Origin: Kuschelorhynchus macadamiae
Lineage: Eukaryota; Arthropoda; Insecta; Coleoptera; Curculionidae
Direction of reading: 5' to 3'
Assembly (NCBI GenBank): GCA_030620095.1
Contig: JAUTXW010004695.1
Location: 434,001-498,000, forward strand
DNA: 64,000 bases
Made by a program: the position numbers and the translations under genes. Position 1 is the stretch's first letter. The number at the start of each line of letters is the position of its first letter. The notes beneath the pieces are model-generated. The model was not told where the DNA came from and made no database searches. It saw nothing but the letters and a program-made list of their open reading frames with translations. Shown here in pieces: positions 45,515 through 56,844 of the stretch.

Positions 45515-46045
45515 CGCCACTGGGATGGGTGGGAATGTGGCGTAACAAAATTATTGGCCCATTTTTTTTGGATGGTCACCTTACATTTCAAAAATATATA
45601 GATTTGATAGAACAAAATATAATAGATGCTTTATCGAACGAACCATTAGAAGTATTAAGAAATCTACGGTGGTAACAAGATAGTGCTTCTCACCATAATG
45701 GAAGAGAAGTGACAGAGATTCTTATTCTTTTATTTCATGGTAAATGGATTGGGAATCAAGGGGTTATACGGTGGCCAGCAAGAAGCCCTGACTTAATCCC
45801 GTTAGATTACTATCTCTGGGGTGTTTTATAAAATCGATTATGTCGGAATTTGCCCGAAAATATCGAAGATCTGCGTTATAATTTAGTGAGAGAAATAAGA
45901 GCTATACGAGCAAGAATCATTCAACGCACAATTTATAAAATTAAGCGATTAAGGGAGAACTGTACGCAAAAACGGCATTTGCGTCAAAAAGTGGTCAGAA
46001 AATGCTCGCAAATGGACAAATCTACTTCTATTTTATAATTTTAGA
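45515..46045 (+). pseudogene. Mariner-like transposase, 3' half of a split copy
   Basis: NKIIGPFFLDGHLTFQKYID, then (stop) QDSASHHNGREVTEI with the second catalytic Asp, KWIGNQGVIRWPARSPDLIP and LDYYLWGVL with the third, and a C-terminus ENIEDLRYNLVREIRAIRAR. In-frame stops at about 45675 and 45829. Continues the 43500-43990 half. Confidence 0.75.
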
Positions 46046-46255
46046 TTTGATTTTTTCATAAAAATTTTAATTAATAATACATATTTCCCTAATTAAATTA
46101 CGTTGAAGCTAATAAATATCTCTTACAGCTTTAACATAATATTGCTGTGGCGGAAGGGTTGCAAATGACCCATAATACTGCGTGTAGTTCCCCCTTAACC
46201 CAAAAATGTATTGATGCAAACGGTTTTCAATTTGAATACTTGTAATGTTTATACA

Positions 46256-48255
46256 CTCACAGGCAAAATAATCGATCCACGCAAATTTTTGACAAATTTC
46301 AATTGCAAATAACTTTTTTATTTAATGCAGTATTTTAATGAATTCTGAAGAATATTTTAGATCAGCTAATCAAGAATCGCCCACATGTTACAGGTCTAAA
46401 AAAAAATTGCTTTTTACCATAAGTTTAAGAGGCTCTGTGAAGTGGAGTAATAGTAAATTGGTCCAAATGAAGTTTTGGTTTTAAAGTCGCATCTATTCTA
46501 ACCATATTTGTTTCTGGTGCACCTCGATATCTTTATTTTTCTGGAATATATTGATTTTTTAACCAAGCATTGCAATTTTTATCAATTTATCGGTACGAGC
46601 AATTAAGTTCAGTTTTACAGTTTTAGTCACAAATAAGATTTTTAAAAAGAAACATAAATATTTTTAACACAATTTAATTAATCTTCTATAAAAATCATTA
46701 TAAAGCTTAAATTATTAAACACGAAGCACAAATATTATACGAGCAAATTAATTTAAAAAAACAATAACCATTAACATTAACAATAACAAATAAATCAGTA
46801 GCGCGTGTTTCCTCCACGTGCTCGAATGACAGCCTCTATACGCCTTGGCATACCTTCAACTAGGTTCTGTATAAAAACTTGATCAATTTGCTGCCATTCT
46901 TCAATGAGAACATCACTAAGTTCTTGCAAATTGGCTGGAGCAGGTACCTGAGCCCGTACTGTTCTGCCCAGTCTATCCCAGACGTGTTCAATCGGGTTCA
47001 GGTCGGGACTACGGGGGGGCCAATTCATTTTTGTAATTTCCACCTGTTCTAAATATTCGTTTACGACTCTCGCAATATGTGGTCGAGCGTTATCATGCAT
47101 TAGCATGAAATCGTCTCCTACAAATGGAACAAAGGGAACAACATGTGGTTCTAAAATATCTTGTATATATCTGTCTGCTATCACTGCTCCGCCATCGACG
47201 ATTACCAATTCCGTTCTTGCGTCAAACTGAACACCACCCCACACCATAATGGAGCCTCCGCCATAGCTTATCCTAGGCGAAAAATGGTTTTGCTCAAAAC
47301 GTTCTCCTGTTCTTCTGTAGATTCTTTCCCGACCATCCGGTGATTTTAAACAAAATCTGGATCGGTGAATAGGACCTTTTTTCATTCATCAGGGCCCCAA
47401 CTTTGATGTTCCCTGGCAAATCTAAGCCGTTTAACCCTATGATTTCTCAGCAACTCGGGAGCAGTTGCAGGTCTCCTTGCATGTAATCCATTATCAGACA
47501 ACCTCCTTCTTATCGTTCTTTCACTTACTTGGATCTGCCGTACGTACAATCTGTTTTTAACCTCCACAGAAGTTACTCTGCGGTCACACTTAGGGTAATA
47601 AATCTCGTTCATTCGTACATCTCTTCCTACCACAGTGAGTTCTTCTGCTGTACTCTCCACGTTGATTAAACCGATTTACAGCCCTTTGTACTTTACTTCT
47701 TGTAACATTTAAAACTCTTGCCACGTAATACTGCAATCGTCCATCTTGGATTAAAGCAATTGCTTTGGCAGCATCAGTCGGAGACATATCCATTTTAAAA
47801 ATTAAGAAGTAGCCTCACGAAAAAACACACACTTATTTAAAAAAAAAATTTGATTACTTTTGAAAGTCATAAATGACATATCCAGTTATGGCGTTATTTC
47901 ACGAAACTGTCACAGCCACCTTGATTTATACCTTAGTTCACGTTAGTTGTTCGAACAAAAAGATTAATAAAAATTGCAACATTTTTTTTTTAAATTCATA
48001 TATTCCAGAAAAATAAAGATATCGATGTGAACCAAAAACAAAAATGGTGAGATTAGATGCGACTGAAAAAACCAAAATTTCATTTAGACCAATTTACTAT
48101 TACTTCATTCCATAGAGCCTCCTAAACTTACTGTAAAAAACTTCTTTTTGGTTAGTCCTGTATATTATATACTTTTGTCTATTTTTTTAAAAATGTTTAA
48201 CATGTGGGCGATTCTCAATTAGTTCATCTAAAATATTCTTCAAAATTTAATAAGT
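46256..48255 (-). mobile_element. Tc1 element with long TIRs, right end truncated
   Basis: The left end starts CACTCACAGGCAAAATAATC. TIR arms of about 300 bp (46325-46615 and 47955-48255) share CCAATTTACTATTAC-type blocks and AATCGCCCACATGTT. The outermost approximately 70 bp are missing on the right, where repeat U begins. Confidence 0.75.
46795..47793 (-). pseudogene. Tc1 transposase (DD34E)
   Basis: Three frames in order. 47793-47590 starts MDMSPTDAAKAIALIQDG (helix-turn-helix). 47660-47382 carries the second DNA-binding region (ERTIRRRLSDNGLHARRP). 47385-46795 carries the catalytic core with SIMVWGGV, MLMHDNARPH and NWPPRSPDLNPIEHVWD. There are 34 residues between D and E (DD34E). Breaks: a frameshift near 47640, a stop TGA near 47380, and a 4-bp deletion directly after the first catalytic Asp (LFTD then frame loss). 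Otherwise well preserved. Confidence 0.88.
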
Positions 48256-48274
48256 AGATCAAAATAAATTCTGC

Positions 48275-48709
48275 ATTTTCTTGACCATTTTTTCCTCCTC
48301 TACAAGATGACGTCGTCAGGCTTTTGATCGAACGTTTCGTTCCATCGCCATCATCAACACCTACCAGTGATGATAGATTTTCGGCTCGAAACGTTGGATA
48401 TATGTCAAGTGTTTAGGTCATTGAATTTAGAATTTAAATTAAAGTTAATTAAGCATAAAATAGAATTTTCTGCCTATATAAAAAACAAAGTTGATGATGG
48501 TTGCGAAAAAACGAAACGTCGGATTGAAAATCTAGCAGCGCCATCTTGTAAAGCAGAAAAAGGAACAATAAGAGTGTGGAATTTATTTTGTAATATCACT
48601 TCAAATAGAGTCAGAAAAAAATATAAACGGAATCGCGGATTTTTGGTTTTTTCGAATATCTTTGGAAGTATTCGGAATTTTCAAACTTTTAAGGCGGCAT
48701 TTTGATTCG
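48275..48709 (-). repeat. Dispersed repeat U with hammerhead-like motifs, copy 2
   Basis: Inverted copy of 42992-43425. The best motif is plus-strand 48491-48520: TTGATGA, then GTT/AAC stem II, GAAACGTC. A second, GTGATGA...GAAACG, lies at about 48368-48395. Core position 3 is U in the first. The 112-residue open frame across it (48367-48705) is not thought to be a gene. Confidence 0.6.
48491..48520 (+). ncRNA. Hammerhead-like core in repeat U
   Basis: TTGATGA core (C3 to U), three-pair stem II, GAAA at 48513-48516 and GTC at 48518-48520. No convincing stem I. Confidence 0.35.
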
Positions 48710-48764
48710 TATCTTCGGTGAATATACCTAAAACTCTATTGTAACAAAATGAATTAACGTACCA

Positions 48765-49045
48765 CGAAATTTTCTAACAATTAATCATTGTGTCTCATTT
48801 TCATGAAGCCGTTCTTTAAGGGAAATATTTTTCAATTCTTTCTCTGCCGGCGATGACATCGTTTACACCCGCATGATGAAGCATTCTTCGCACTTATGTG
48901 GGATGACACACATAATATCCTGGCTAGGTTCATCATAACAAGAAGGTTTTCATGATAGGATTTTCCACTAGGTCGGGCAGAAAATTTTACATACCTTGAG
49001 AATTTAAGGCACGATAGATAAAAGACGGTACATTAGGTTTTCAAG
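48765..49045 (+). repeat. Dispersed repeat R, copy 2
   Basis: Diverged direct copy of 40985-41290. It lies directly beside repeat U copy 2. Confidence 0.6.
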
Positions 49046-50514
49046 AGTTGATTTTTATTAACTTTAATGGTACACACTCAGACTGTCAGGAGTTTGACTA
49101 CAGATATTTAATACCTCATATTATGAACTATTTTGATTAAAAAATTCGCATTTTCAGGGATCTTTACTTCACGAGATCGGAATACTGAATTGTGTAACGA
49201 TTAATAACCTTAAATATTATCTAAAATATTCTAAAACACAAATTTCAACTGTTAAAGATGTTTAAATCCTTGAAAGAAAACGTGAGTTATGTATCTTTTA
49301 GAAAACATGTAAATAATTGGTAAATACCAATGGCAACCTCTTATAATTGCAATCATTTACATGAGGGAAGAGGAGAAAATGGCTTGTCTAAAAAAAAGAA
49401 AAAAGGACTTTAGAACCATACACCTAACACTAGGTTATGGAACATTTCATACAATAAAAATACTAATGAAAACGAGACTTGTATAAAAATCTTACCCAAA
49501 TGGTGTCAATTCATTTTAATCCATAAATCATTTAAGAAGATGACCAAAGATTTGCATGGAAATATGGAATGATGGGCTTAAACGTCTTCCCAGCCACAAA
49601 TGTATATCGGAAGTAATACAATCCTTCAACTGTCAATCAGCTAAAATCGATGCCCTTCAAAATTGAAATCAGCATCCTATATTGCTGACTGTACTTTTAT
49701 ATTGAAATTATGAAAATACCCAATATACCACCAGAATGTGATATTATATCCAATTCTTAACAACAAACCAGACTTAATATTAAACTGTAGTCGGAAGAAT
49801 ATTTTAAATGGAATAATATTAAAAAATATAATTATTATCTTTAAATGAAAAACCCTACGACACCTATGAAACAATGGAATTACTGTTCCATTAATTCACG
49901 AATTTCTATTAAGACAAAACTTATATGTCAAATCATTACTAGCTATTTCTAAAATTTCCAAAATATTTAGGGAAATCACTGTCTGCATTTAAATAATAAA
50001 GAAAAATCAGTATTTCAAAGGAAAAATTCGGTGGCGCCATCTGTGAGTCGATAGAACGCTCGCCAATCCTGGCCGGATATTCTACCAAAGTTTTAATTTG
50101 AAACATACATTTCTCATTGGTTGAATGAAAAAAAGAGTACCGGATAGTAACAACATAAAAATGTATTCCGAACATAGCCAAAATGAAAGTGAAAGTAGCT
50201 GCTCAAAATGCGAAAAAAAACCAAATGGAGCCACGGTGCCCAATATTTTAATCTAAATTGGAATTTGTAACCGCAGTTTTAAATTTGCGAAATAAACAGT
50301 CGACGATATACCAGGCCAGACATAAGGATGTTAAATGAAACAAAAAATCTTAGTGAAAATATTCCTTTGTTTCAGGACAGGTGCAAAGGAAAAACATTGT
50401 GTTTTTTTCAGCAAGACTGCTGTAAAAACCATCGACCCATGCATCTCTTCACGGTTAAACTGCAAGACTGCAAATACCAATGTAAAGGTTTTATAAAATA
50501 CGCATTTCAGTTAT
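49046..50514. other. No gene recognised
   Basis: AT-rich. A fragment at 50380-50430 reads CFFQQDCCKNH, possibly the D block of a mariner-like transposase, but nothing around it supports this. Confidence 0.35.
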
Positions 50515-51290
50515 ACAGTGTGACCCATTTAAAACTGGAACACCCTTATATCTCAGGAATTAACTACCAGGTTGGTTTCAAATTTTGGTGATGTTTATGG
50601 ATTTAAAATATGATTATTTTGGGGGACAAATTGTATGATTTTTAAGAAAAAGCTATTAGGGATTTTTTTATCGGCATTTTGATTCTCGATTCTTACTCAG
50701 CATCATCAAGAACCCCTTTATACCAAATTTCAAAAAAAAACAGTCATTAGCCTTGGAAAATATGAGCTTTCAAAAAAGTCAGAAATCTCTTAAACGATTG
50801 TCTTGATCAAGAAACACCATTTTGTTTTTATTTTAACGATCTTTATTGAATTTTAGTAAAAAAATTGCTTTAAGACTTTTTTTTAAATTTTTATAATTTT
50901 AATGAAAACTATTTTAAGTACGTCTTAGAACTTGTTTTGTAAATTCGATAAAGATAGTCAAAATGAAAATGTAAATTAGTGTACTGGTTTAAGAAATTTC
51001 TGCCTTTGAAATGAAAAAAAAAACGCATTTTTTGAAAGCGTATTTCCCATAGCTAATGACTTATTTTATTGAAATTCGGTATAAGAGGGTTCTGAGAAAG
51101 AATAGAGAATCAAAATTTCGTTAAAAATATCGCTAATATCTTTTTCTTAAAAATCGTACCATTTCCCCCCTCTAGGCTCGCACGCCAATGAGCGATGTCA
51201 AAGTTGAATATGTTAAAATAGTCATATTTTAAATTCATACACATCACCAAAATTTGAAACTAACCTGGTCATTAATTTCCTGAGATCATC
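50515..51290. mobile_element. Foldback MITE, about 780 bp
   Basis: Arms at 50545-50800 and 51030-51290 are inverted to each other (shared CCTTATATCTCAGGAATTAA-like end, AATTTTGGTGATGT, CAAAATTTCG-like blocks). The outer end ACAGTGTGACCCATTT resembles Tc1/mariner termini. Non-coding centre. Confidence 0.75.
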
Positions 51291-51798
51291 AGGCCATCTG
51301 ATGCGAGAATGGAACTGTTAACTAGCCTCTGGAAACATTTTGGGGGATACTGAATGAATTAGGTCTATTACGATAAAGCATATAACATCGAAACGATATA
51401 AAATAGGATACTAGAAGGAATACACGTTTTAAAGACCGAAAAGCAGATTTCTATTTTTAATTCAATAGGTAGCAAATATTTAGCTAACGTAAATAATAAC
51501 ACTGGCCGACAAAAAAATTTTTTTTGTTGTAACACAAATCAGAATAGCATAATCTAATAGAATGGACCTATCCAAATACGAAAATGACAAATAGAAAGTT
51601 CTAGCACGTAGGGTTTTCTTGTTAGAGTTGTAGAACCATATCGAATGTTACGATACTTAATATCTATAGAAAAAATGATTTCAGAAAAGTCTTAACCCTG
51701 TTTATTGACTATGTTTACAGTTTTCGCCTATTAAACATACCATACATCTAAGAGAAAAGCAAACGAGAAAAATATTAACTTAAAACACTAATTAAACT
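51291..51798. other. No gene recognised
   Basis: AT-rich spacer. Confidence 0.3.
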
Positions 51799-52244
51799 TT
51801 ATTTTTTCCATTTATGAGGTGTCCTATCTTCTCTCTTCGAAAACCAACAGTAGTCACCCATCATGGCTGGATCCCATCGTCCTTGGTACCGAATTTCCAT
51901 TGTTCTGATATCTTGGTGAAACCTTTCAGTATGCTCGTCACTAACAGCTCCCAAATTTTTAGGAAAAAATGACAGATGGGAATGGAGGAAGTGAATTTTT
52001 AATGACATTCTGGCACCAAGCGCTTTATAGGCATCTAAGAGTTCATTAACTAATTGTTTGTTCATAATTTTCACTCATATTGTTGCCTAAAAATCCTCTT
52101 ACTACATTAACAAATGAATTCCATGCTCTGAGTTCCTGCCTGGTAAGCTTTTCGGTAAAATTGACATCGTCCAGCAATTTTCCAAGTTGTGGCCCAATAA
52201 AAGTGCCTTCTTTTAATTTGGCATCACTTAACTGGGGAAACAAA
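51799..52244 (-). pseudogene. Repetitive arthropod protein, C-terminal part
   Basis: PQLSDAKLKEGTFIGPQLGK and AWNSFVNVVRGFLGNN, then MSLKIHFLHSHLSFFPKNLG, AVSDEHTERFHQDIRTMEIR and GRWDPAMMGDYCW. I recognise this as the end of a cysteine-rich protein found in many copies in arthropod genomes; its biochemical role is unknown to me. A frame change lies near 52050. The N-terminal part is at 54895-56065, displaced by a LINE. Confidence 0.7.
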
Positions 52245-54890
52245 CAAACAAACAAACAAACAAAAGTATGCTTTATTGCCGCAGAAAAATTTTACAATTT
52301 TATGGACAAAGCAAAATATACCTAAAAATAAGACATATCAAAACATTAATCGAAATAATTTCCACAGGTCAGTGCTTTTTTTTAAAAATGTAAATTATCA
52401 ATTTACCAAATCGTAAAACACACGTTAGAATATAACATAACATTGCAAACAGTAAATGAATCATGATAACCTTATAAAAGTAAACAAACACACATGTACG
52501 AGGTGAATAATTTCGATGACATTGAAATCAAAATTGCAACTATGCGACCTTAAACTCTATGTTATTATAGTTATACAAATAATTGTGATGTTAAACAGAA
52601 GGTATATTGAACTAGTGTAGAATGTAGTATACAAAAAGAATTAAATTGTTTTTAATCCAATACCTAACAAAAATAATTAAGTTTTAAGTGAATGTTCGAC
52701 AGTTCTTTTCCCTATATAATGATTTACAAAATTCTATGCTACGAGTTAGGACATGACTCACAAAAGATTTAAGTAAACAAGCGAGTTTAGTGACAATTTA
52801 AAGAGACTTACTCACTGAAAAAAAAAATCATTAACGCTGTAAAATGGTCTCTCAATGAGGTATGCTTTGGTGTTTTTTCGAAATTGTGCAAGCATAGGGA
52901 TAGATTTTAAATGTACTGGCAGATTGTTGTAAAGTTTTATAGCGTTGTAAATAATTGATTTTCTTATTAATTCTGTGGAAGGAATGGGAAGATAAATATC
53001 ATGCCTAGAGTTTCTGGTAGGGTATACATGCTGTGGCCTTTCTGGGAGGGTGTTTATATGTTTTCTCAGCAAACATACCGTTTCCAAAATAAATAATGCA
53101 GGAAGTGTTAATATTTCATGTTTTTTGAAATAGTATTGGCAGTGAGCTCTATTATTTAGACCAAACAAATAACGAATGGCTCTCTTTTGAAGCATAAAAA
53201 TAACTACGAAATTGCTCGGTGGTACAGCAGCCCCAAAAGGGAAGGCCATAGCGGAGGTGGGATTCAAATAAAGAGAAATAAGTAAGTCTGGCAGAAGGAA
53301 CGTCTAGTTCTTTTGAAACTGATCGAATGGCGAAGCAGGCGGTAGAAAGTTTTTTAGTTAAGGTGTCAATATGATTAGACCATTTTAGGTTGCTATTTAT
53401 ATTTAAACCCAGGAATTTAACCGACTCTACGTATTCAATATTGCTGTTATGTACCTGAAGTGGTTGTAAAGTTCCCTTATAAGATAACGCCACCGTTTTA
53501 TCGACGTTAAAACAAAGCATATTGGAATCGGACCAAGCCTAAATTATAACCAAGTCTTTGGAGATACTAGAGTGTAAAGACGTTGTATCAAAATCACTCC
53601 ATGTTATGCTTGTGTCATCAGCAAAAAGGGAGATTCTTCCATTAATTTTAAGGTTCGTGATATCATTAATGTATAACAAAAAAAGAATAGGTCCCAAGAC
53701 TGAACCTTGAGGGACTCCACTTGTAATCAACTTACAATCAGAATCTGAACCATTAGCCCTTACAAGTTGTTGCCTTTTTCCAAGATAAGATTTGAACCAA
53801 TTTAAAGAAGTACCACGAATTCCATAAAAATTTAGTTTGTTTATCAGAATTTCATGACTAACACAATCAAAGGCTTTCGCATAGTCACAAAAAACTGAGC
53901 AGTTGGGTGGTTGTTATTGAGAGATAAGTAGACGCCTCTAAGCAACGTGAACATGGCGTCACTGGTGCACTTGTTGGGTAGAAATCCGAACTGCTCCGGG
54001 GATATTATCTGATGTTTCAGGAGAAAATGGCATAAGACGGTTCTTCAGTAGCCTTTCGATGATTTTTGATAGCACTGGTAGTAGTGCAATTGGGCGATAA
54101 TTGCAAGAGTTAGTTTTTTCGCCGTCTTTATGAAGTGGAATAATTATAGCTGTTTTAAGGCAATCAGGGAATACACCTTTTATAAAGGACTCATTTATTA
54201 ATGTTGTAAGGGCCTCTATGACTGGGAGTGGCAAGTTCAGGAATATTCTAATTGATAGGCCATCAGTGCTACACGAAGATTTACTTTTGATATTATGTAT
54301 TACCTTCAATAGTTCAGTGTTGCTAACGGGACTTAAGAAAAAGCTATCAGCTAAATTTTTGAAGGAGGAAGAAACGAAAGAGGGTTCAAACTTGGCGAGA
54401 CACTACAGGTAACATTTTTGCTTACATTAATAAAATAATCATTTAGATCATTAGCCCCTGGCAAGATCTGAGTCACAGGGTTTGATTTGTTTCTGAGGTT
54501 ATTGATGATGGACCAGGTTTCTTTTGAAACGTTATTAGAGTTTGTTAGACGTTTTCGGTAGTGTAATTTTTTTGCTGACTTAATAAGAGTAGTGTAGATC
54601 CTCCTATAATTAGAGATATAGCCGAGAATAAGAAAGGAGTCGGTGAATTTTTTTATATATGAGAGCGAGCGCATATTTTTAGCAGAAATTCGTATTCCTT
54701 TCGTGGTCCACGGTTTATGCCGCTTAGGTTTGATATTCTTAAGCGGGAAGGCCTGGTTAAAAGCACTTAAAGTTTTATTTAAAAAAGTTCTGAAGTTTGT
54801 GTTGACATTATCAGATTCAAAATTCCAATTGGTATTAAAGCAAATATTATGAAATACTGAGAAATTTGCGGCCGAGAAAATTAACTATGT
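52245..54890 (-). mobile_element. 5'-truncated jockey/CR1-like LINE
   Basis: About 2.65 kb on the minus strand. Its 3' end (52245-52262) is a (TTTG)n tail seen as CAAACAAACAAA on the plus strand. It lacks the endonuclease and starts in the linker (PKRHKPWTTKGIRISAKNMR). It inserted within the coding sequence of the arthropod repeat protein. Confidence 0.75.
52812..54840 (-). pseudogene. LINE reverse transcriptase
   Basis: In order: MRSLSYIKKFTDSFLILGYI (54674), then CSTDGLSIRIFLN, IIPLHKDGEKTNSCNYRPIA, GVPQGSVLGPILFLLYINDI (53730), active site SLFADDTSITW, VKFLGLNINSNLKWSNHIDT, LFESHLRYGLPFWGCCTTEQ, LQKRAIRYLFGLN. It ends PFYSVNDFFFQ at 52812. At least four frame breaks. The motif order and the FESHLRYG block are typical of jockey-superfamily LINEs. 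Confidence 0.8.
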
Positions 54891-54894
54891 CTTA

Positions 54895-56065
54895 GGTACT
54901 TAAATCCATCACCATCTTTATTAAAAGCCTTCACAAAGTTTTACATCGGCCCAAGTATAATGTGAAGAGGAGGCAAAAGGTCATTTTTGGGATCAACAAG
55001 AGGTATAAATTTAACATTTTGAGATTCCGGTTGAAATTCGCTTTTTTCTGGCCAAATTTTTGTTACATAATGCTGATTTATTGCACGACTGTCCCATAAA
55101 CAAGAAAACAGCAATATTTTGTAAATCCCCCTGAAGTCCCACTAAAATCGCCCCACATATCTGCCACTTATACCTATTGTAGTTTATTTTATCTAAAATC
55201 GTGCGCATATTTTCATAATTTTCATTCATTGCAACTGAATGGGCAACTGGTATAGAGGGTTTTAAATTCCCATTATGCAATAACACAGCGCCATTCAAGG
55301 GGAGAATGTTCTATAACAAGTTCCTGCATTAAACTGTCTATATCAGTACACGCGCACAACAAATTTTCCATACTGTAGAATCCAGAAAACAGCATTTCTT
55401 TTTCTATAATTCGTAATTTTTGTTTCTTTGGCCAATAGGTTCCATTCCTTAAGACGGGAACCCAGAAGTTCTGACTGTTGCTTGGTTAACCCCAAATCAC
55501 GTACTAAATTATTTAATTCACTTTGAACAATCAAATGTGGCTCTCCAGAACTGCGACCTGTGGTAAAAGTGGGATCGGTGTACTATTCTTCTGAGCTGCC
55601 TGATGATGGGTTATCTCTATTATCTCCCAAATCAATAGCTTGCCAATTTGAAGGCGCAATCGGCACTGGCAATTTTGCATTATGAGGAACAGGTCGTATG
55701 GCAGATTGCAAATTTAGTCTTTGTCAGGCAAAAATAACAATCGTCAGAATGATTGGTGGGTTCTCGCCATACCATTGGAACTGCAAAAGGCATACTTTTT
55801 GTCTTTCCCTTCATCCACTGCACCAATGATACACTACAACTAACACAGCACACGTGGGGACCCCACCGCTTATCTTGATCCCCAATAACCACACCAAAAT
55901 ATTTAAAGTAGGCTTTTTTACATATTTGGAAAATGGCCTGGCTTGTGATTTCACCAGAAATTTTCCACAAATATAACAAAATTTGTCAGGAGAAGTTTTG
56001 CAATTTCGGCGCGTTTGACTCGACATTCTCGTCTTCACATACACTTGCTTATCGATACACAGAGA
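54895..56065 (-). pseudogene. Repetitive arthropod protein, N-terminal part
   Basis: From 56065: KTSPDKFCYICGKFLVKSQA, GDQDKRWGPHVCCVSCSVSL, MPFAVPMVWREPTNHSDDCY then FCLTKTKF (zinc-like cysteine pairs). Next LNNLVRDLGLTKQQSELLGS, RLKEWNLL, AVLLHNGNLKPSIPVAHSVA, ENMRTILDKINYNRYKWQIC and LHIILGPM..FVKAFNKDGDGFKYLR at the LINE junction. Frame breaks near 55900, 55500 and 55050. Function unknown. Confidence 0.7.
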
Positions 56066-56344
56066 ACCACTCAATTCGAAACTCAACAAAAGAGTGATAT
56101 TTAACGTTTATTTTATGTCTAATGTTGTAAACAACTCAGTCTAGGTAATTTTTCCGCTCTAAAATAGACCCATTTTAGCCGCCCCACAATAAAATTGTTT
56201 ACCTGCCAATATAAAAGGCTCTATATTTTTTTTATCATTAGGAGGATATTTCCTTTGTGAAAATAATGAGCTGGCCTGTGTTTGAAAAATCTTGTCGGCC
56301 AGTGTAATGTATTCAATATCTTTGAAATCGGCAAGAAAAGATCT
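56066..56344. other. Short spacer
   Basis: Nothing recognised. Confidence 0.3.
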
Positions 56345-56830
56345 TTTTAAATACCTAATAATATACAGAGTGTCCCATTAAAAAATCATAAGTTGTGTAG
56401 CTTTTGCAGCTTTTCGATACTCTTATGTTTTTTATCTCATCATCAAAATATATCACACATCAAGATCTACTTATATATTTAGACTTTTTTGTATCGCCGA
56501 ATTTCTTCAGCATTCCGGACTTTGAGTTCTTGGATGTTTTCTGGACGAGTTCAAAAACCATCGCGTTTAAATAGCCCCACAGAAAAAGTCTGGTGCCGTT
56601 CCGGGGACCTAGAAGGCCAATTTAAATCCCCAAATTGTTAAATCAGTCGCCCATTAAACAGGTCCCGCAGAACTCTCAGAGTTTCTAGCGGTAAGAACTG
56701 TTGCTCCATCTTGCTGGAATAATCCCCTTATTTCTTAATCAGGAATAAAAAACATCTCTAGCATATTTAGGTAACGCTCAGACGTCAGTCTTGGAGGATG
56801 GTTATTTCCATCTTCAAAAAAATATGGGCC
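56345..56830 (-). pseudogene. Mariner-like transposase, 3' part
   Basis: Continues the 58046-58160 fragment across an RTE insertion. Readings PPRLTSERYLNMLEMFF, then GLFQQDGATVLTARNS (second catalytic block), FLWGYLNAMVF and KFGDTKK. The end near 56365 carries ACAGAGTGTCCCATT, a Tc1/mariner-like terminus. Heavily frameshifted. Confidence 0.6.
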
Positions 56831-56844
56831 AATAATGCCAAATG

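Noticed and set aside
48367..48705. 112-residue open frame in repeat U
   Set aside because: Not conserved in the mirrored copy at 42992-43425, and it covers hammerhead-like relics.
50328..50591. Possible mariner fragment (FFQQDCCKNH)
   Set aside because: Only one short motif match; neighbouring residues do not follow the family.
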